Source of the DNA: Haladaptatus pallidirubidus
Lineage (GTDB): Archaea > Halobacteriota > Halobacteria > Halobacteriales > Haladaptataceae
Reading direction: 5' to 3'
DNA: 64,000 bases
NCBI RefSeq assembly: GCF_020700235.1
Contig: NZ_CP085302.1
Span: 1 to 64,000 of the forward strand
Both the position numbers and the translations under genes were made by a program. Shown in pieces: positions 26,054-34,147 of this stretch. The notes under the pieces were generated by a model. The model was not told where the DNA came from. It did not search any database and saw nothing but the letters and a program-made list of their open reading frames with translations. The first letter of the stretch is position 1. Each line of letters opens with the position of its first letter.

Positions 26054-26234
26054 ATCTAAAGTTAAATCCTGACTAATTAATAAAATCTACTTCCCTTAGG
26101 ACAGCGATTTGATTGTTTCTACTGGATGGTATTTTAGGTAACAGAAGATGCACACCATACCACATAGAACGCGTAGTTGCATTTATATCGGGATAGAGCC
26201 GCCCTCCCTGTCAAATCGGCCAAAAGATTTGTTT

Positions 26235-26246
26235 AACCCATAGGTT
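26235..26246 (+). promoter_or_regulatory. Candidate ArsR operator AACC-N4-GGTT
   Basis: AACC (26235-26238) and GGTT (26243-26246) form a dyad within a longer near-symmetrical TTTAACC...GGTTTAA, next to a TATA-like stretch 30 bases upstream of the ArsR start. ArsR-family repressors typically bind an imperfect dyad overlapping their own promoter. Binding is inferred from position. Confidence 0.45.
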
Positions 26247-26276
26247 TAATATCTCGTCAGTAGTTCGTTCAACTGG

Positions 26277-26615
26277 ATGGTTGAACAAGTGCCGGACGAC
26301 CTCGACCTGGACGCGGTATTTCAGGCGCTGGCCCACCCAATCCGTCGAGCTATCCTCGAACAGGTAGCCAACGGCCCCGAGAGCGTCGGCGATGTTGCCG
26401 AGCCTCATGACGTGTCGTTGGCGGCGGTCTCCAAGCACCTACACGTACTGGAAGACGCCGGCCTGATCGAAATGAAGAAAGATGGGCGGGTTCGGCAATG
26501 TCACCTCGACGCGGCGCCGCTTTCGGCGGCCTTCGGTTGGTTGACCCGTTACCGGGTCTTTTGGGAGGATCGCTTCGACGCGTTGGCCGACCATCTGGAG
26601 CAAGAAGACCAATGA
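26277..26615 (+). CDS. ArsR-family winged-helix regulator
   Basis: The 112-residue protein is a standard ArsR fold: LDAVFQALAHPIRRAILEQV, recognition helix SLAAVSKHLHVLEDAGLIE and wing DGRVRQCHLD. It lacks the cysteine metal sites of ArsR/SmtB and belongs to the type that accompanies SRPBCC (AHSA1) proteins. The stop overlaps the next start by ATGA. Such ArsR-SRPBCC pairs are common in actinobacteria and other soil bacteria. The block looks GC-rich beside its AT-rich neighbours, which suggests transfer. Confidence 0.93.
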   Translation: MVEQVPDDLDLDAVFQALAHPIRRAILEQVANGPESVGDVAEPHDVSLAAVSKHLHVLEDAGLIEMKKDGRVRQCHLDAAPLSAAFGWLTRYRVFWEDRFDALADHLEQEDQ

Positions 26616-27115
26616 CAGATACCACTGATAACGGAAGCAAATCGATGGACGAAACCACCACAAACGAAGACCGAAGTATTACCGTCAACCGCGTGATCGA
26701 AGCCCCACCAACCAGAGTCTACGAAGCCTTTGTCGACCCCGACGAACTCGCCGCATGGCTCCCGCCAGAGGGCTTCTCCGCCGTGATCCACGAATTTGAC
26801 GCTACGGAGGGGGGAACCTTCCGCATGTCGTTCAACGCCGACGTTGAGGAACTGGAGCCGTACGCCAGTACGTTCTCCGGAACCTACCAGGAATTGGTCC
26901 CAGGCGAACGGATCGTTTACACCGATTCGTTCGAGAGCGACGATCCCGGAATGGCCGGCGAGATGACGACTACGGTCACTTTCGAAGAGGTTCCCGACGG
27001 GACTGAAGTCACCGCTCGGCAAGCAGGAATCCCCGAGAACATCCCACCTCAGGACGCCAATGAAGGATGGAACGACTCGCTTGGGAATCTTGCGGAACTG
27101 GTCGAGGGGGCGTAA
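26612..27115 (+). CDS. SRPBCC/AHSA1-family protein 1
   Basis: The 167-residue protein begins with a variable 20-residue polar stretch and then the AHSA1 pattern: INRVIEAPPTRVYEAF-like start (here VNRVIEAPPTRVYEAF), DPDELAAWLPPEGF, FRMSFNAD, RIVYTDSFES and the C-terminal helix NEGWNDSLGNLAELVEG. The fold is a helix-grip cavity binding hydrophobic ligands; functions include stress response and polyketide-type chemistry. It overlaps arsR by ATGA and is followed by a second SRPBCC gene after one base, so the three form one operon. Confidence 0.9.
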   Translation: MTDTTDNGSKSMDETTTNEDRSITVNRVIEAPPTRVYEAFVDPDELAAWLPPEGFSAVIHEFDATEGGTFRMSFNADVEELEPYASTFSGTYQELVPGERIVYTDSFESDDPGMAGEMTTTVTFEEVPDGTEVTARQAGIPENIPPQDANEGWNDSLGNLAELVEGA

Positions 27116-27116
27116 G

Positions 27117-27566
27117 ATGATCGAAACCGACGAGACGAGTCTGACAATTCAGCGGGCATTCGACGCGCCGCGCGAACGCGTCTTCCGTGCGTTCATTGAA
27201 CCCAAGGAGCTGAAGGAGTGGTTCGCTCCCGCACCGGGCGACGTGACGACAGAGGTCCAGACCTTCGCTCCGGAGCCCAACGGTGAGCGCTCGATCCGCT
27301 TCCATACGGACGATGGATGGTTCGGAAGTAACGGTGCGTTCGAGGAGGTTATCGAGAACGAGCGGATAGTCTACACGGACAGGTGGGTCAACTTCCCGGA
27401 AGCCGAGGTCGACAGTCGCGTTATCGTCGAGTTCTTCGACGCCAAGGAGGGTACCGAGATCGTCCTCACCCACGAACAACTCCCGGACGGGGATGCCGTC
27501 GGAGGTGCCGGGATGGGTTGGGAGAACTCCCTTGGCAACCTGGCAGAGGTACTTGTCGAGCCATGA
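27117..27566 (+). CDS. SRPBCC/AHSA1-family protein 2
   Basis: The 149-residue protein has the AHSA1 sequence order: LTIQRAFDAPRERVFRAFIE, PKELKEWFAPAPGD, FEEVIENERIVYTDRWV and the last helix GWENSLGNLAEVLVEP. It begins one base after the first copy and overlaps the next by ATGA. It differs strongly from copy 1, so the pair is old rather than a recent duplication. It probably binds a hydrophobic ligand. Confidence 0.9.
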   Translation: MIETDETSLTIQRAFDAPRERVFRAFIEPKELKEWFAPAPGDVTTEVQTFAPEPNGERSIRFHTDDGWFGSNGAFEEVIENERIVYTDRWVNFPEAEVDSRVIVEFFDAKEGTEIVLTHEQLPDGDAVGGAGMGWENSLGNLAEVLVEP

Positions 27567-27661
27567 CCGAAATAGAGACGACCGACACGAGCCTGACCAT
27601 CTCACGAACGATTGAGGCGTCATCGGAGTACGCCCAAGTCCCGAGGAGGGGATCGACGTGA
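27563..27661 (+). pseudogene. Truncated third SRPBCC gene (32 codons)
   Basis: The frame starts MTEIETTDTSLTISRTIEAS, the usual first strand of an AHSA1 protein, then abruptly changes to unrelated EYAQVPRRGST and stops. It overlaps SRPBCC 2 (ATGA) and the following SDR start (TGATG). A deletion evidently removed about 120 codons and perhaps part of an intervening gene. Confidence 0.75.
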
Positions 27662-28407
27662 TGCTGGACGACAAGGTTGCGGTGATCTACGGCGCAGGCG
27701 GATCTATCGGCGGTGCTGTCGCCCGCACCTTCGCCAAGAAGGGAGCCAGGGTCTTCCTCGCTGGTCGCACTCAAACCACGCTTGAGGAGGTCGCCGAGGA
27801 CATTCGCTCGGACGGTGGCGAGGCGGACACCGCCGTCGTCGATGCCCTTGACGATCAAGCCGTCGACAAGTTCGTCGATGCGGTGGTCGAGGAGACCGGG
27901 CGCATCGACATCTCGTTCAACCTCATCGGAATCGGGGATGTCCAGGAGCCGCTGACCGAGCTATCGGTCGAGGATTTCGTGCAGCCGATCACGATCGCGA
28001 TGCGGACGCAGTTCCTGACGACGAGGGCGGCCGCCCGGTACATGATCGAGCGCGAATCCGGGGTCATACTGACGTTCGGCGGCTCGAATCCCGACGCACC
28101 CCCTGGGACGGGCGGTTTCAAAGTCGCCCTCGACGCTATCGAGGGGCTTCGTCGACAGTGGGCCGTCGAACTTGGACCGCATGGTATCCGTGTCGTTACC
28201 CTGAAAACGGGCAGTGTGCCAGAGTCCATCCCGGACGACGTCGAATACCGTGACGAGATCGCCGCTGCGACGAAGGAGGCAACTCTGCTGGGTCGGGCAG
28301 CGACACTGGCCGACGTGGGGGACGTAGCAGCCTTCGTGGCCTCCGAGCAAGCCCGCACCATCACCGCCACTGAAGTCAACATCTCCTGTGGCGCGATTAT
28401 GGAGTAG
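27661..28407 (+). CDS. Short-chain dehydrogenase with atypical active site
   Basis: The 248-residue protein has a Rossmann start (VAVIYGAGGSIGGAVA) and clear SDR architecture. The usual YxxxK catalytic pair is replaced: where Tyr is expected the sequence reads GTGGFKVALDAIE, so Lys (or an equivalent) remains but Tyr is Thr or Gly. I recall an actinobacterial SDR subgroup that has GGFxVAL here, so this may be a property of the subgroup rather than a lesion. It could reduce a ketone by another mechanism or be non-enzymatic. It follows the truncated SRPBCC gene with TGATG overlap. Confidence 0.87.
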   Translation: MLDDKVAVIYGAGGSIGGAVARTFAKKGARVFLAGRTQTTLEEVAEDIRSDGGEADTAVVDALDDQAVDKFVDAVVEETGRIDISFNLIGIGDVQEPLTELSVEDFVQPITIAMRTQFLTTRAAARYMIERESGVILTFGGSNPDAPPGTGGFKVALDAIEGLRRQWAVELGPHGIRVVTLKTGSVPESIPDDVEYRDEIAAATKEATLLGRAATLADVGDVAAFVASEQARTITATEVNISCGAIME

Positions 28408-28415
28408 ATGTTCAG

Positions 28416-29006
28416 ATGAGCAAGGTAGTATTCGATATCAGCATGTCGTTGGACGGGTTCATCACCGCATCAAACCAGACTCCGGAGAAACCGTTAGGTG
28501 AGGGCGGACAGCAGCTGCACGCGTGGATTGAGGATGATAGTGGCCGTCAAATCCTCGAGGAAGCGAGCGCCGACCTGGGAGCAGTCATCGCGGGCCGCAA
28601 GACGTACGACGATTCCGTTCCATGGTGGGGATCGGATGGGCCGACCGGTCCTGCCCGCCGCCCGGTGTTCGTTATCACACACGAAGCGCCTTCAGACGTA
28701 CCTGAGGATGGCGTGTACACGTTCGTCACCGACGGCATTGAGAGCGCTCTCGAACAGGCGAAGGCAGCTGCAGGCGATCAGACTGTCAGCGTGATGGGTG
28801 GCGCGAGTATCGGCCAGCAATACATCGCAGCTGGGCTGGTTGATGAGATCGGGATTCACCTCGTGCCTGTTCTCTTCGGAAGCGGTACTCGGATGTTTGA
28901 GAATTTGGGTGGCGAGCACATCCAACTGGAAATCATCGACGTGACCGAATCCGCCTCAGCAAACCATATCCGGTTCCGTGTCAGCTTGAATGGAGACGGA
29001 CCATGA
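28416..29006 (+). CDS. RibD-C/dihydrofolate-reductase-like protein
   Basis: The 196-residue protein has the family start VVFDISMSLDGFI and motifs VIAGRKTYDD, VMGGASIGQQYI and DEIGIHLVPVLFGSGTRMF. RibD-C domains share the DHFR fold and bind NADPH; solo members have poorly known substrates and are not drug-type DHFRs. ATGA overlap links it to the next gene. Solo RibD-C genes commonly accompany ArsR and SRPBCC genes in bacterial clusters, consistent with a transferred module. Confidence 0.9.
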   Translation: MSKVVFDISMSLDGFITASNQTPEKPLGEGGQQLHAWIEDDSGRQILEEASADLGAVIAGRKTYDDSVPWWGSDGPTGPARRPVFVITHEAPSDVPEDGVYTFVTDGIESALEQAKAAAGDQTVSVMGGASIGQQYIAAGLVDEIGIHLVPVLFGSGTRMFENLGGEHIQLEIIDVTESASANHIRFRVSLNGDGP

Positions 29007-29542
29007 GAAAACTCGTCGTCGAAAACAAGGTCACACTCGATGGGGTCTTCAATAAGCAAGCGGAGTGGCAAATGCAATTCTGGGAGGGTCCTGATGAGTT
29101 GGTGCGCTACTCGAAAGACCATCTCACTGCGTTCGACGCGCCACTCGAGCGTGTCTGGGAAGCGTGGACGGACCCCGACCAGGTCGATCAGTGATGGGGC
29201 CCGGACGGCTTCACGACCACGACCGACGAGATGGCGGTTCGGCCAGATGGATTCTGGCAGTTTGTGATGGTCGACCACGAGGGTGACGAGTACCAGAACC
29301 GGATCGTCTACGACGAGATTGTGGAACTCGAGCGCTTGACCTACACCCACGGGTCCGACGACGACCTCGAGCAGTTCCGGGTGGAGGTCACCTTCGAGGA
29401 GCCCGACGGTGGCGGGAGCAAACTCACCATGGAGATGCGTTTCGGATCCATGGATGAATTCGACGAAGCCGTGGAGTTTGGCGACGACGACGGGGCAAAG
29501 CAGACCCTGAAGCGTCTCGCCGATTACCTAGTGGCGAAATAA
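29003..29542 (+). pseudogene. Chimera: RibD-C N-terminus fused to an SRPBCC gene, with in-frame stop
   Basis: The frame begins MRKLVVENKVTLDGVFN, a RibD-C start, and after about 40 residues switches without any stop into an SRPBCC protein at FDAPLERVWEAWTDPDQ. A TGA at 29192-29194 occupies the first Trp of the conserved WWGP motif; the same frame then continues WGPDGFTTTTDEMAVRPDGF through LKRLADYLVAK to 29542. It is thus a deletion fusion of two neighbouring genes plus a nonsense change. Restart at an internal ATG (29231) could make only a partial domain. Confidence 0.85.
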
Positions 29543-29554
29543 CCGATATGGCCA

Positions 29555-30058
29555 ATGACTGACAACGAACTCGACGACCAATCGATCGAAGAAGAGACTA
29601 CCGAACTGAGGATCACGCGGACAGTCGACACTCCGCGAGAGCGTCTCTGGAAAGCGTGGACCGATCCAGAGCAAGTGGCGAAGTGGTGGGGCCCGAACGG
29701 GTTCACCAACACTGTCCACGAGATGAACGTGCGGCCGGCCGGCGTCTGGCGGTTCGTCATGCACGGCCCCGACGGTGCAGATTATTATAACGAGTTCGTC
29801 TACGACGAAATCGTAGAACCGGAGCGCCTGGTCTATACCCACCCCCCAAACGAAGAGAACGGCTTCCTGTGGTTTCAGGTGACGGTGGCCTTCGAAGAGA
29901 GTGACGGCGGCAGGACCGACCTGACTTTCCGGATGGACTTCGACTCCGCTGCGGACCGCAAAAGGCTGGAGGAATTCGGCGGATTCGAGTCGGCGAATCA
30001 GACGCTAGACCGTCTGGTAGGGTTCATGGCGAACGGTGGAGACGGAGGAGGCGAGTAA
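29555..30058 (+). CDS. SRPBCC/AHSA1-family protein 4
   Basis: The 167-residue protein carries the intact AHSA1 pattern: LRITRTVDTPRERLWKAWTD, PEQVAKWWGPNGF, VWRFVMHGPDGADYYNEF, ERLVYTHPP and the C-terminal helix around NQTLDRLVGFM. It is closely related to the SRPBCC half of the preceding chimera, so these two arose by duplication. One base separates its stop from the GTG start of the next frame. Confidence 0.9.
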   Translation: MTDNELDDQSIEEETTELRITRTVDTPRERLWKAWTDPEQVAKWWGPNGFTNTVHEMNVRPAGVWRFVMHGPDGADYYNEFVYDEIVEPERLVYTHPPNEENGFLWFQVTVAFEESDGGRTDLTFRMDFDSAADRKRLEEFGGFESANQTLDRLVGFMANGGDGGGE

Positions 30059-30059
30059 C

Positions 30060-30850
30060 GTGACGAAAGTCTTCGTTGACATGTCGATGTCACTCGATGG
30101 GTACATCGTCGGACCGAACGATGATCCCGAGAACCCGCTGGGTGATGACGGCGAGCGGTTCCACGAGTGGCTGTTCGACCTGGCTAGCTTCCGCGAGATG
30201 CACGGTCAGGAAGGCGGCAAGACTAATCGCGACGACGAACTCTTCGCGGAGTCGATAGAACGTGCCGGCGCCAACGTGATGGGCCGGCGGATGTTCAGCA
30301 ACGAGGAGGGCTTGTGGGGAGAGGATCCGTTCGAGGGCCACTGGAGTGAGGCTCCGCAGTTCCACGGACCGGTCTTCGTGCTCACCCATCACCCCCGCAA
30401 ACCGCTGGAAATGGACAGCGGGACGACGTTTCACTTCGTCACGGACGGGATCGAAACGGCGCTGGAGCGGGCGAGGACGGCGATGCGTATCTCCTCGAAG
30501 ACGGGGACATCGACGTCGACCGTCCACTCGAAGCCGGCCAACGTTACTGGGGCATCGAAACCAACTCGACGCCCGGCCACTCGCCGGACAACATGTCGTA
30601 CCGTTACGAGGACGTCCTCGTTACCGGCGACACGGTCATGGGCGCCGACTCCATTTTCGCCGCCAGTGATGGCTGGAGTGGCGACCTAGCGGACATTCAG
30701 CCACGATTCAGCGGCGACGACGAGAAGATACGGGCGACCATTCCTATCCTTTTCGACTACGACTTCGACGCCGTACTCGTCAGCCACGGCTCGAACGTCG
30801 AAACGGGGGGCTCCGAGGTGATCGAGACGCTGGTCGAGGACCTCTCCTGA
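30060..30850 (+). pseudogene. Chimera: RibD-C gene joined out of frame to the end of an MBL-fold hydrolase
   Basis: From GTG 30060 the frame reads VTKVFVDMSMSLDGYI and continues as a RibD-C protein to about 30480 (FVTDGIETALERAR). Coding character then jumps to another frame, which reads AYLLEDGDIDVDRPLEAGQ, then ETNSTPGHSPDNMSYRY and VLVTGDTVMG to the stop at 30850: the C-terminal half of a metallo-beta-lactamase-fold hydrolase, including the TPGHSPD metal/substrate motif. The MBL N-terminus with HxHxDH is missing. A deletion joined two genes; neither product is complete. Confidence 0.82.
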
Positions 30851-30903
30851 TCGATACGCCTGTACGAGACGGCACTGACGGACAGCAACGGGGATGCCCC
30901 AGC

Positions 30904-31393
30904 TCAGAGATGCGTAATCGTCTCGCGGACGGGTTCGTCGGAGGCCCACCTCGCTGGGATATACGCGGTCAGCGAGTCGGTGCTCACGTCGACGAACCGC
31001 TCGGAGCTCTCGGTGGCCTCCGCGACGTACCGGTGGCGCCGAACGCCGACACCATCTCGTCGGTGACGGCGACCTCGGCACTGGGCTGCCGGTCATTCGT
31101 CCGGCTGATCTGTATCGTGTCAACCTCCTCGTCGAAACCGAAGTCGCTGGCCACATTTGCGTAGTAGTTGCCCATCGCCCTGACGTAGAAGGCGACGAGT
31201 GAGCGGACGTGCTCGCGGCCGGCGTCCGTCGCAACTTTGATGTCGAGACCCGGCTCGTAGCCGACTTTCAGGATGCGGTCTATGGGCTCAACGTCGAGTT
31301 CCAAGAGAACCACTCGGCTATCCCCCGCTTGTCGTCTCCTGACATCAGCCGTCCGCCGAGGTGCCCGAGCAGTCCACTGGAGCATCCGAACAT
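30904..31393 (-). pseudogene. Degenerate gene with a methyltransferase-like start
   Basis: On the minus strand, one frame from ATG 31393 reads FGCSSGLLGHLGGRLMSGDD. Another continues DRILKVGYEPGLDIKVATDA, which resembles motif I of class I SAM-dependent methyltransferases (E-V-G-x-G-x-G degraded), then a long helical stretch. A third ends AYIPARWASDEPVRETITHL with TGA at 30904. At least two frameshifts are needed to join them. The C-terminal part is not recognisable as a methyltransferase and may come from another gene. Confidence 0.45.
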
Positions 31394-31445
31394 CCGGTAT
31401 AGGAACGTCTCTACCCGGTTCATCTCGACGCTCGCCGTTTCGTGT

Positions 31446-31715
31446 TCAATCTGTCGTTTCTGCGTTCACGCCCGGGGCCCTCACATGGCCGCCGAAATCG
31501 ACCGTATCGGTATCCATATACCAGACGACTGTACGGAAGACGAGAAACACAACGAGGCTGGTGCGTACCGCGTAGAGGGGCTGGACTCGCGGGATAGACG
31601 TCGCCGTAGCAGCCCTAGACGATATCAAGTGCAGGACCGTCTTCGTCGCATCGAACTGCATATCGAGCCGATTCGGTGATGGCCAAGAGTATGGCGTTGG
31701 AGATGGTCGGCTCAT
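31446..31715 (-). CDS. Hypothetical protein or membrane-protein fragment
   Basis: An 89-codon frame with one hydrophobic helix (TSLVVFLVFRTVVWYM) followed by DTDTVDFGGHVRAPG. No family is recognised. The preceding 40 residues are basic and not haloarchaeal in character, so this is probably the tail of a decayed membrane-protein gene. Confidence 0.3.
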   Translation of the reverse strand: MSRPSPTPYSWPSPNRLDMQFDATKTVLHLISSRAATATSIPRVQPLYAVRTSLVVFLVFRTVVWYMDTDTVDFGGHVRAPGVNAETTD

Positions 31716-31926
31716 ATGATTCTGTTAACCCCTATTGCGATGATGGGTTTTGAGAGCCATGCTGAATAGACGTCGCGTATCGGTCATTAATGAGATTGGA
31801 TCATGTCGCCGGGATCAGTGAGGACACCTCGTTTCCTAAAGTTACTTATCCCCGTTCGGCCTTTAGACGGTCGTGAGGTGATGTGTATTAACGACATCGG
31901 CAATCGGCATCCTGATTCAGGGTATC

Positions 31927-32511
31927 GTGCTCGGATTCTCGATTGCAGCCCCGGTCGGCCCAATTGGAGTCCTATGCATCCAGCGAACGCTTTCTAAAGG
32001 CCGACTTTCGGGCTTCATTAGTGGACTCGGAGCAGCGTCAGCGGACACCGTTTACGGAGCGATTGCAGGATTTGGTATCACTGTGGTATCGTCGCTTCTG
32101 CTTGATCACCAGACTGCGATACGTGTCTGTGGTGGGCTCCTGTTGTTGTATCTCGGAGTCCAGTCGTTCCGTGCCGAGCCAGCAGAGACGCCAGTGACCA
32201 CCTCAGACGTACATGGACTTGCCAGGGACTACGGCTCAACGTTCCTGTTGACGATTACCAACCCTGTGACAATCCTCGCCTTCATTGGCATCTTCACCGG
32301 GCTCGGAGTCGGCATGTCCGGTGAGTACGCTGAGGCCGCCATACTGGTCAGTGGTGTCTTTCTCGGCTCGGCCCTTTGGTGGCTCACGCTGAGTATTAGT
32401 GTGAGTCTCTTCCGTACACGATTCACTCGCTCAGTCATGCGCCGAGTGACTCAACTGGCGGGTGTAGTTATCGTCGGATTCGGATTGCTCGCTCTTTGGA
32501 GCGCGATGTAA
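31927..32511 (+). CDS. LysE-family exporter (5' end possibly damaged)
   Basis: The 194-residue protein is a six-helix LysE/RhtB-type transporter: GFSIAAPVGPIGVLCIQRTL with the family PVGPI signature, LGAASADTVYGAIAGFG, and TITNPVTILAFIGIF with the conserved NP. Such proteins export amino acids or related small solutes. The assigned GTG start lies just before GFSIAAP, whereas relatives begin 12-15 residues earlier. The upstream in-frame codons do encode TSAIGILIQGIVLG, but no start codon precedes them before a stop, so the true start has apparently been lost. Confidence 0.85.
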   Translation: MLGFSIAAPVGPIGVLCIQRTLSKGRLSGFISGLGAASADTVYGAIAGFGITVVSSLLLDHQTAIRVCGGLLLLYLGVQSFRAEPAETPVTTSDVHGLARDYGSTFLLTITNPVTILAFIGIFTGLGVGMSGEYAEAAILVSGVFLGSALWWLTLSISVSLFRTRFTRSVMRRVTQLAGVVIVGFGLLALWSAM

Positions 32512-32645
32512 GCGTATCCGAAGCCTTCGATTTGATCAAGTCTAGGCCAACGATTCAGACGCCGTCAAATAGAGCGGATAATCTGGAAGATGTACATATT
32601 CTCTGTATTCAACAGCCAGTTCCGCCTACAATTGCGGACATCCAT

Positions 32646-32762
32646 GCGCCCGCGTGAAATTGGGAAGCCTTGTTCCACGTTATGAACGACACATTTGATG
32701 ACGAGTGCGCGGAACTGCTTCCACCAGACGCGTGATCGCACGAACGCACCGATCTTCAGCTT
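32646..32762 (-). pseudogene. C-terminal scrap of an IS5-family transposase
   Basis: Minus-strand reading gives KLKIGAFVRSRVWWKQFRA, then LVIKCVVHNVEQ, which matches the C-terminal end of the transposase at 4241-5062 (VRSRxWWKQFREL). Only about 40 codons remain. The scrap directly abuts the truncated methyltransferase gene, so this insertion or its excision probably removed that gene's 5' half. Confidence 0.75.
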
Positions 32763-32791
32763 GGTTGCGACATGATACTCGCCACGTCGAT

Positions 32792-33184
32792 ATGTTCACG
32801 CTGCGTGAGAACTTTACTCGTGACAGCTTTCAATCAGCGTTCGCCTTCGGAACGCAAGTTGGCCTCACCAAATCAATGCACGGGCTTCGAAAGTTCTTAG
32901 GCGATCTCGCATTTGTGACGACGTCCGATGGAACCGCGTTGATACATGGCTACAATCCAGAACAAGTTGCCACCACAGTAATTATTGGGTACCGGGATGA
33001 CCCAACACCGGGGCTTGCGTACCGCGTCTACCATACAGAGTATAAGAACGATAGTGAGACGCTCCTGTTCCGTCTGTTTAGTCCTGATCGACTCCAAGAA
33101 GCAGCGGTCGGGACTGGATGGGAAGTGGTAGACGTACGACACGGATCTGAGCGCACATACACTGCAGTACTCGAAAAACGCTAA
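32792..33184 (+). pseudogene. C-terminal part of a class I SAM-dependent methyltransferase
   Basis: About 130 residues from FTLRENFTRDSFQSAFAFG to TAVLEKR correspond to the last part of a haloarchaeal methyltransferase (ALIHGYNPEQ, LAYRVYHTEY, LFRLFSPDRLQEAA). The SAM-binding motif I region is missing. Just upstream is an insertion-sequence scrap. An ATG at 32792 would allow translation, but without the SAM site the product cannot be a normal enzyme. The following ParB-like gene continues the same strand after 30 bases. Confidence 0.75.
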
Positions 33185-33214
33185 ATACTGCAAACAAACC
33201 TACATATCGATACA

Positions 33215-33604
33215 ATGGTTCAAATCCTCGCGATTAACACAGTGCGTCCAAGTCAGCTTTATCTCAGCAGTCAAAAACTCGCTGCTGTCCTTGAGTGGTT
33301 TGATTTTGCCAATCCCTCATACGATCCACTTCCGATCGCAGAATATGGCGATGAGCTGTATCTCCTTGATGGCCATACGCGGGCTTTTGTCGCTCATCTC
33401 GGTGGAATCAAACAAGTACGAGTCACACGAGAACAGAGCATTCTCGAGCAGGAAGACAAACAGGTGTACCACGAATGCTTTGCCTGGTGTGCAGATGCCG
33501 AGCTTCGAACGGTCAGTGATCTAAGCGGACGTATACTTAATCCAGAAGTGTATCAAAAACTGTGGATTGATCGCTGCCAGCAGGTAGCAGAGCAGCTTGA
33601 GTAG
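33215..33604 (+). CDS. ParB/sulfiredoxin-fold small protein
   Basis: The 129-residue protein has the ParB-N-like core: VRPSQLYLSSQKLAAVLEWF, YDPLPIAEYGDELYLLDGHT and the R-A motif in HTRAFVAHLGGIKQV. In archaea such solo proteins are sometimes labelled histone acetyltransferases, without support from this fold; ParB-N/Srx domains bind or hydrolyse CTP/ATP. It is conserved in haloarchaea and methanogens and is encoded here after a methyltransferase remnant. The function is unproven. Confidence 0.78.
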   Translation: MVQILAINTVRPSQLYLSSQKLAAVLEWFDFANPSYDPLPIAEYGDELYLLDGHTRAFVAHLGGIKQVRVTREQSILEQEDKQVYHECFAWCADAELRTVSDLSGRILNPEVYQKLWIDRCQQVAEQLE

Positions 33605-33693
33605 ATCATAGACGAACGCCGTCCAGTTTTCACTTACCACCGTGCGTGGCAGGAATAGATTTTGCACTTCCCCGAGGGCGGTGATTTGATCGA

Positions 33694-33750
33694 TTCTACT
33701 TCTGCTTACGGATTTAGGCAGTAGAAGATCAGCTTCATGCTGAATAGGAG
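33694..33750 (+). repeat. Hairpin repeat, copy B
   Basis: TTCTACTTCTGCTTACGGAT then TTAGGCAGTAGAAGATCAGC is the best-formed of three copies (see 24594 and 36674). TTCTACT plus GC pairs with GCAGTAGAA around a bulge. It lies 90 bases past the ParB-like gene. The same orientation in all three places fits the end of a mobile element. Confidence 0.68.
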
Positions 33751-33981
33751 TGTAAACCCATCGAATCACGATCACTTACTCTGGCCTTTCTTGCTACCTA
33801 ATTTGGATTTCAAGATTGAATCTCTAACCCCACTGGGAATATGTTCGGTGAGATGAGATGGTGAATTTCTATAAGTTGAACTATTGTATACTACTTGTGC
33901 GATCAACGCGATTGCCGTGGAATGGTTGGCTGTAAGTGCATAACAAAGTCTGGGTTCGCTGTACTATGACCTGGGAAAGTC

Positions 33982-34080
33982 ATGGCATTTCTCTGCCTAA
34001 AGGTGAAGAAGACGACCACATACTGTGATTTCGTTGACGAACTCATCGAAATGCCCTGTATCCGTAACGTCCTTGATCTA
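33982..34080 (+). pseudogene. Internal scrap of an IS5-family transposase
   Basis: The plus strand reads AFLCLKVKKTTTYCDFVDEL, then IEMPCIRNVLDL, matching the transposase region LPCLKVRKDTTYRTLLDELIEM of the element at 3823-5114. Nothing before or after continues the gene. Confidence 0.72.
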
Positions 34081-34147
34081 CTTCCCCACCATTGATGACA
34101 CCGAAATTTAGCGAACTGGTATTTGTATTGCGAGTGTCTCTGGACGT

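Noticed and set aside
26549..28382. Several 130-220-codon minus-strand frames opposite the ArsR-SRPBCC-SDR block.
   Set aside because: GC-rich coding sequence commonly gives long antisense frames; all are mirrors of recognised domains.
4303..29194. TGA replaces a conserved Trp in both the IS transposase and one SRPBCC gene, hinting at TGA recoding to Trp.
   Set aside because: Other dead genes here contain TAA as well as TGA stops and frameshifts, intact genes end in TGA normally, and both cases lie in sequence already decaying. Ordinary nonsense changes explain them.
33215..33604. Reading the ParB-like protein as a histone acetyltransferase, a label used for archaeal relatives.
   Set aside because: The visible motifs (LLDGHTRAF) belong to the ParB-N/Srx fold, not to a GNAT acetyltransferase.
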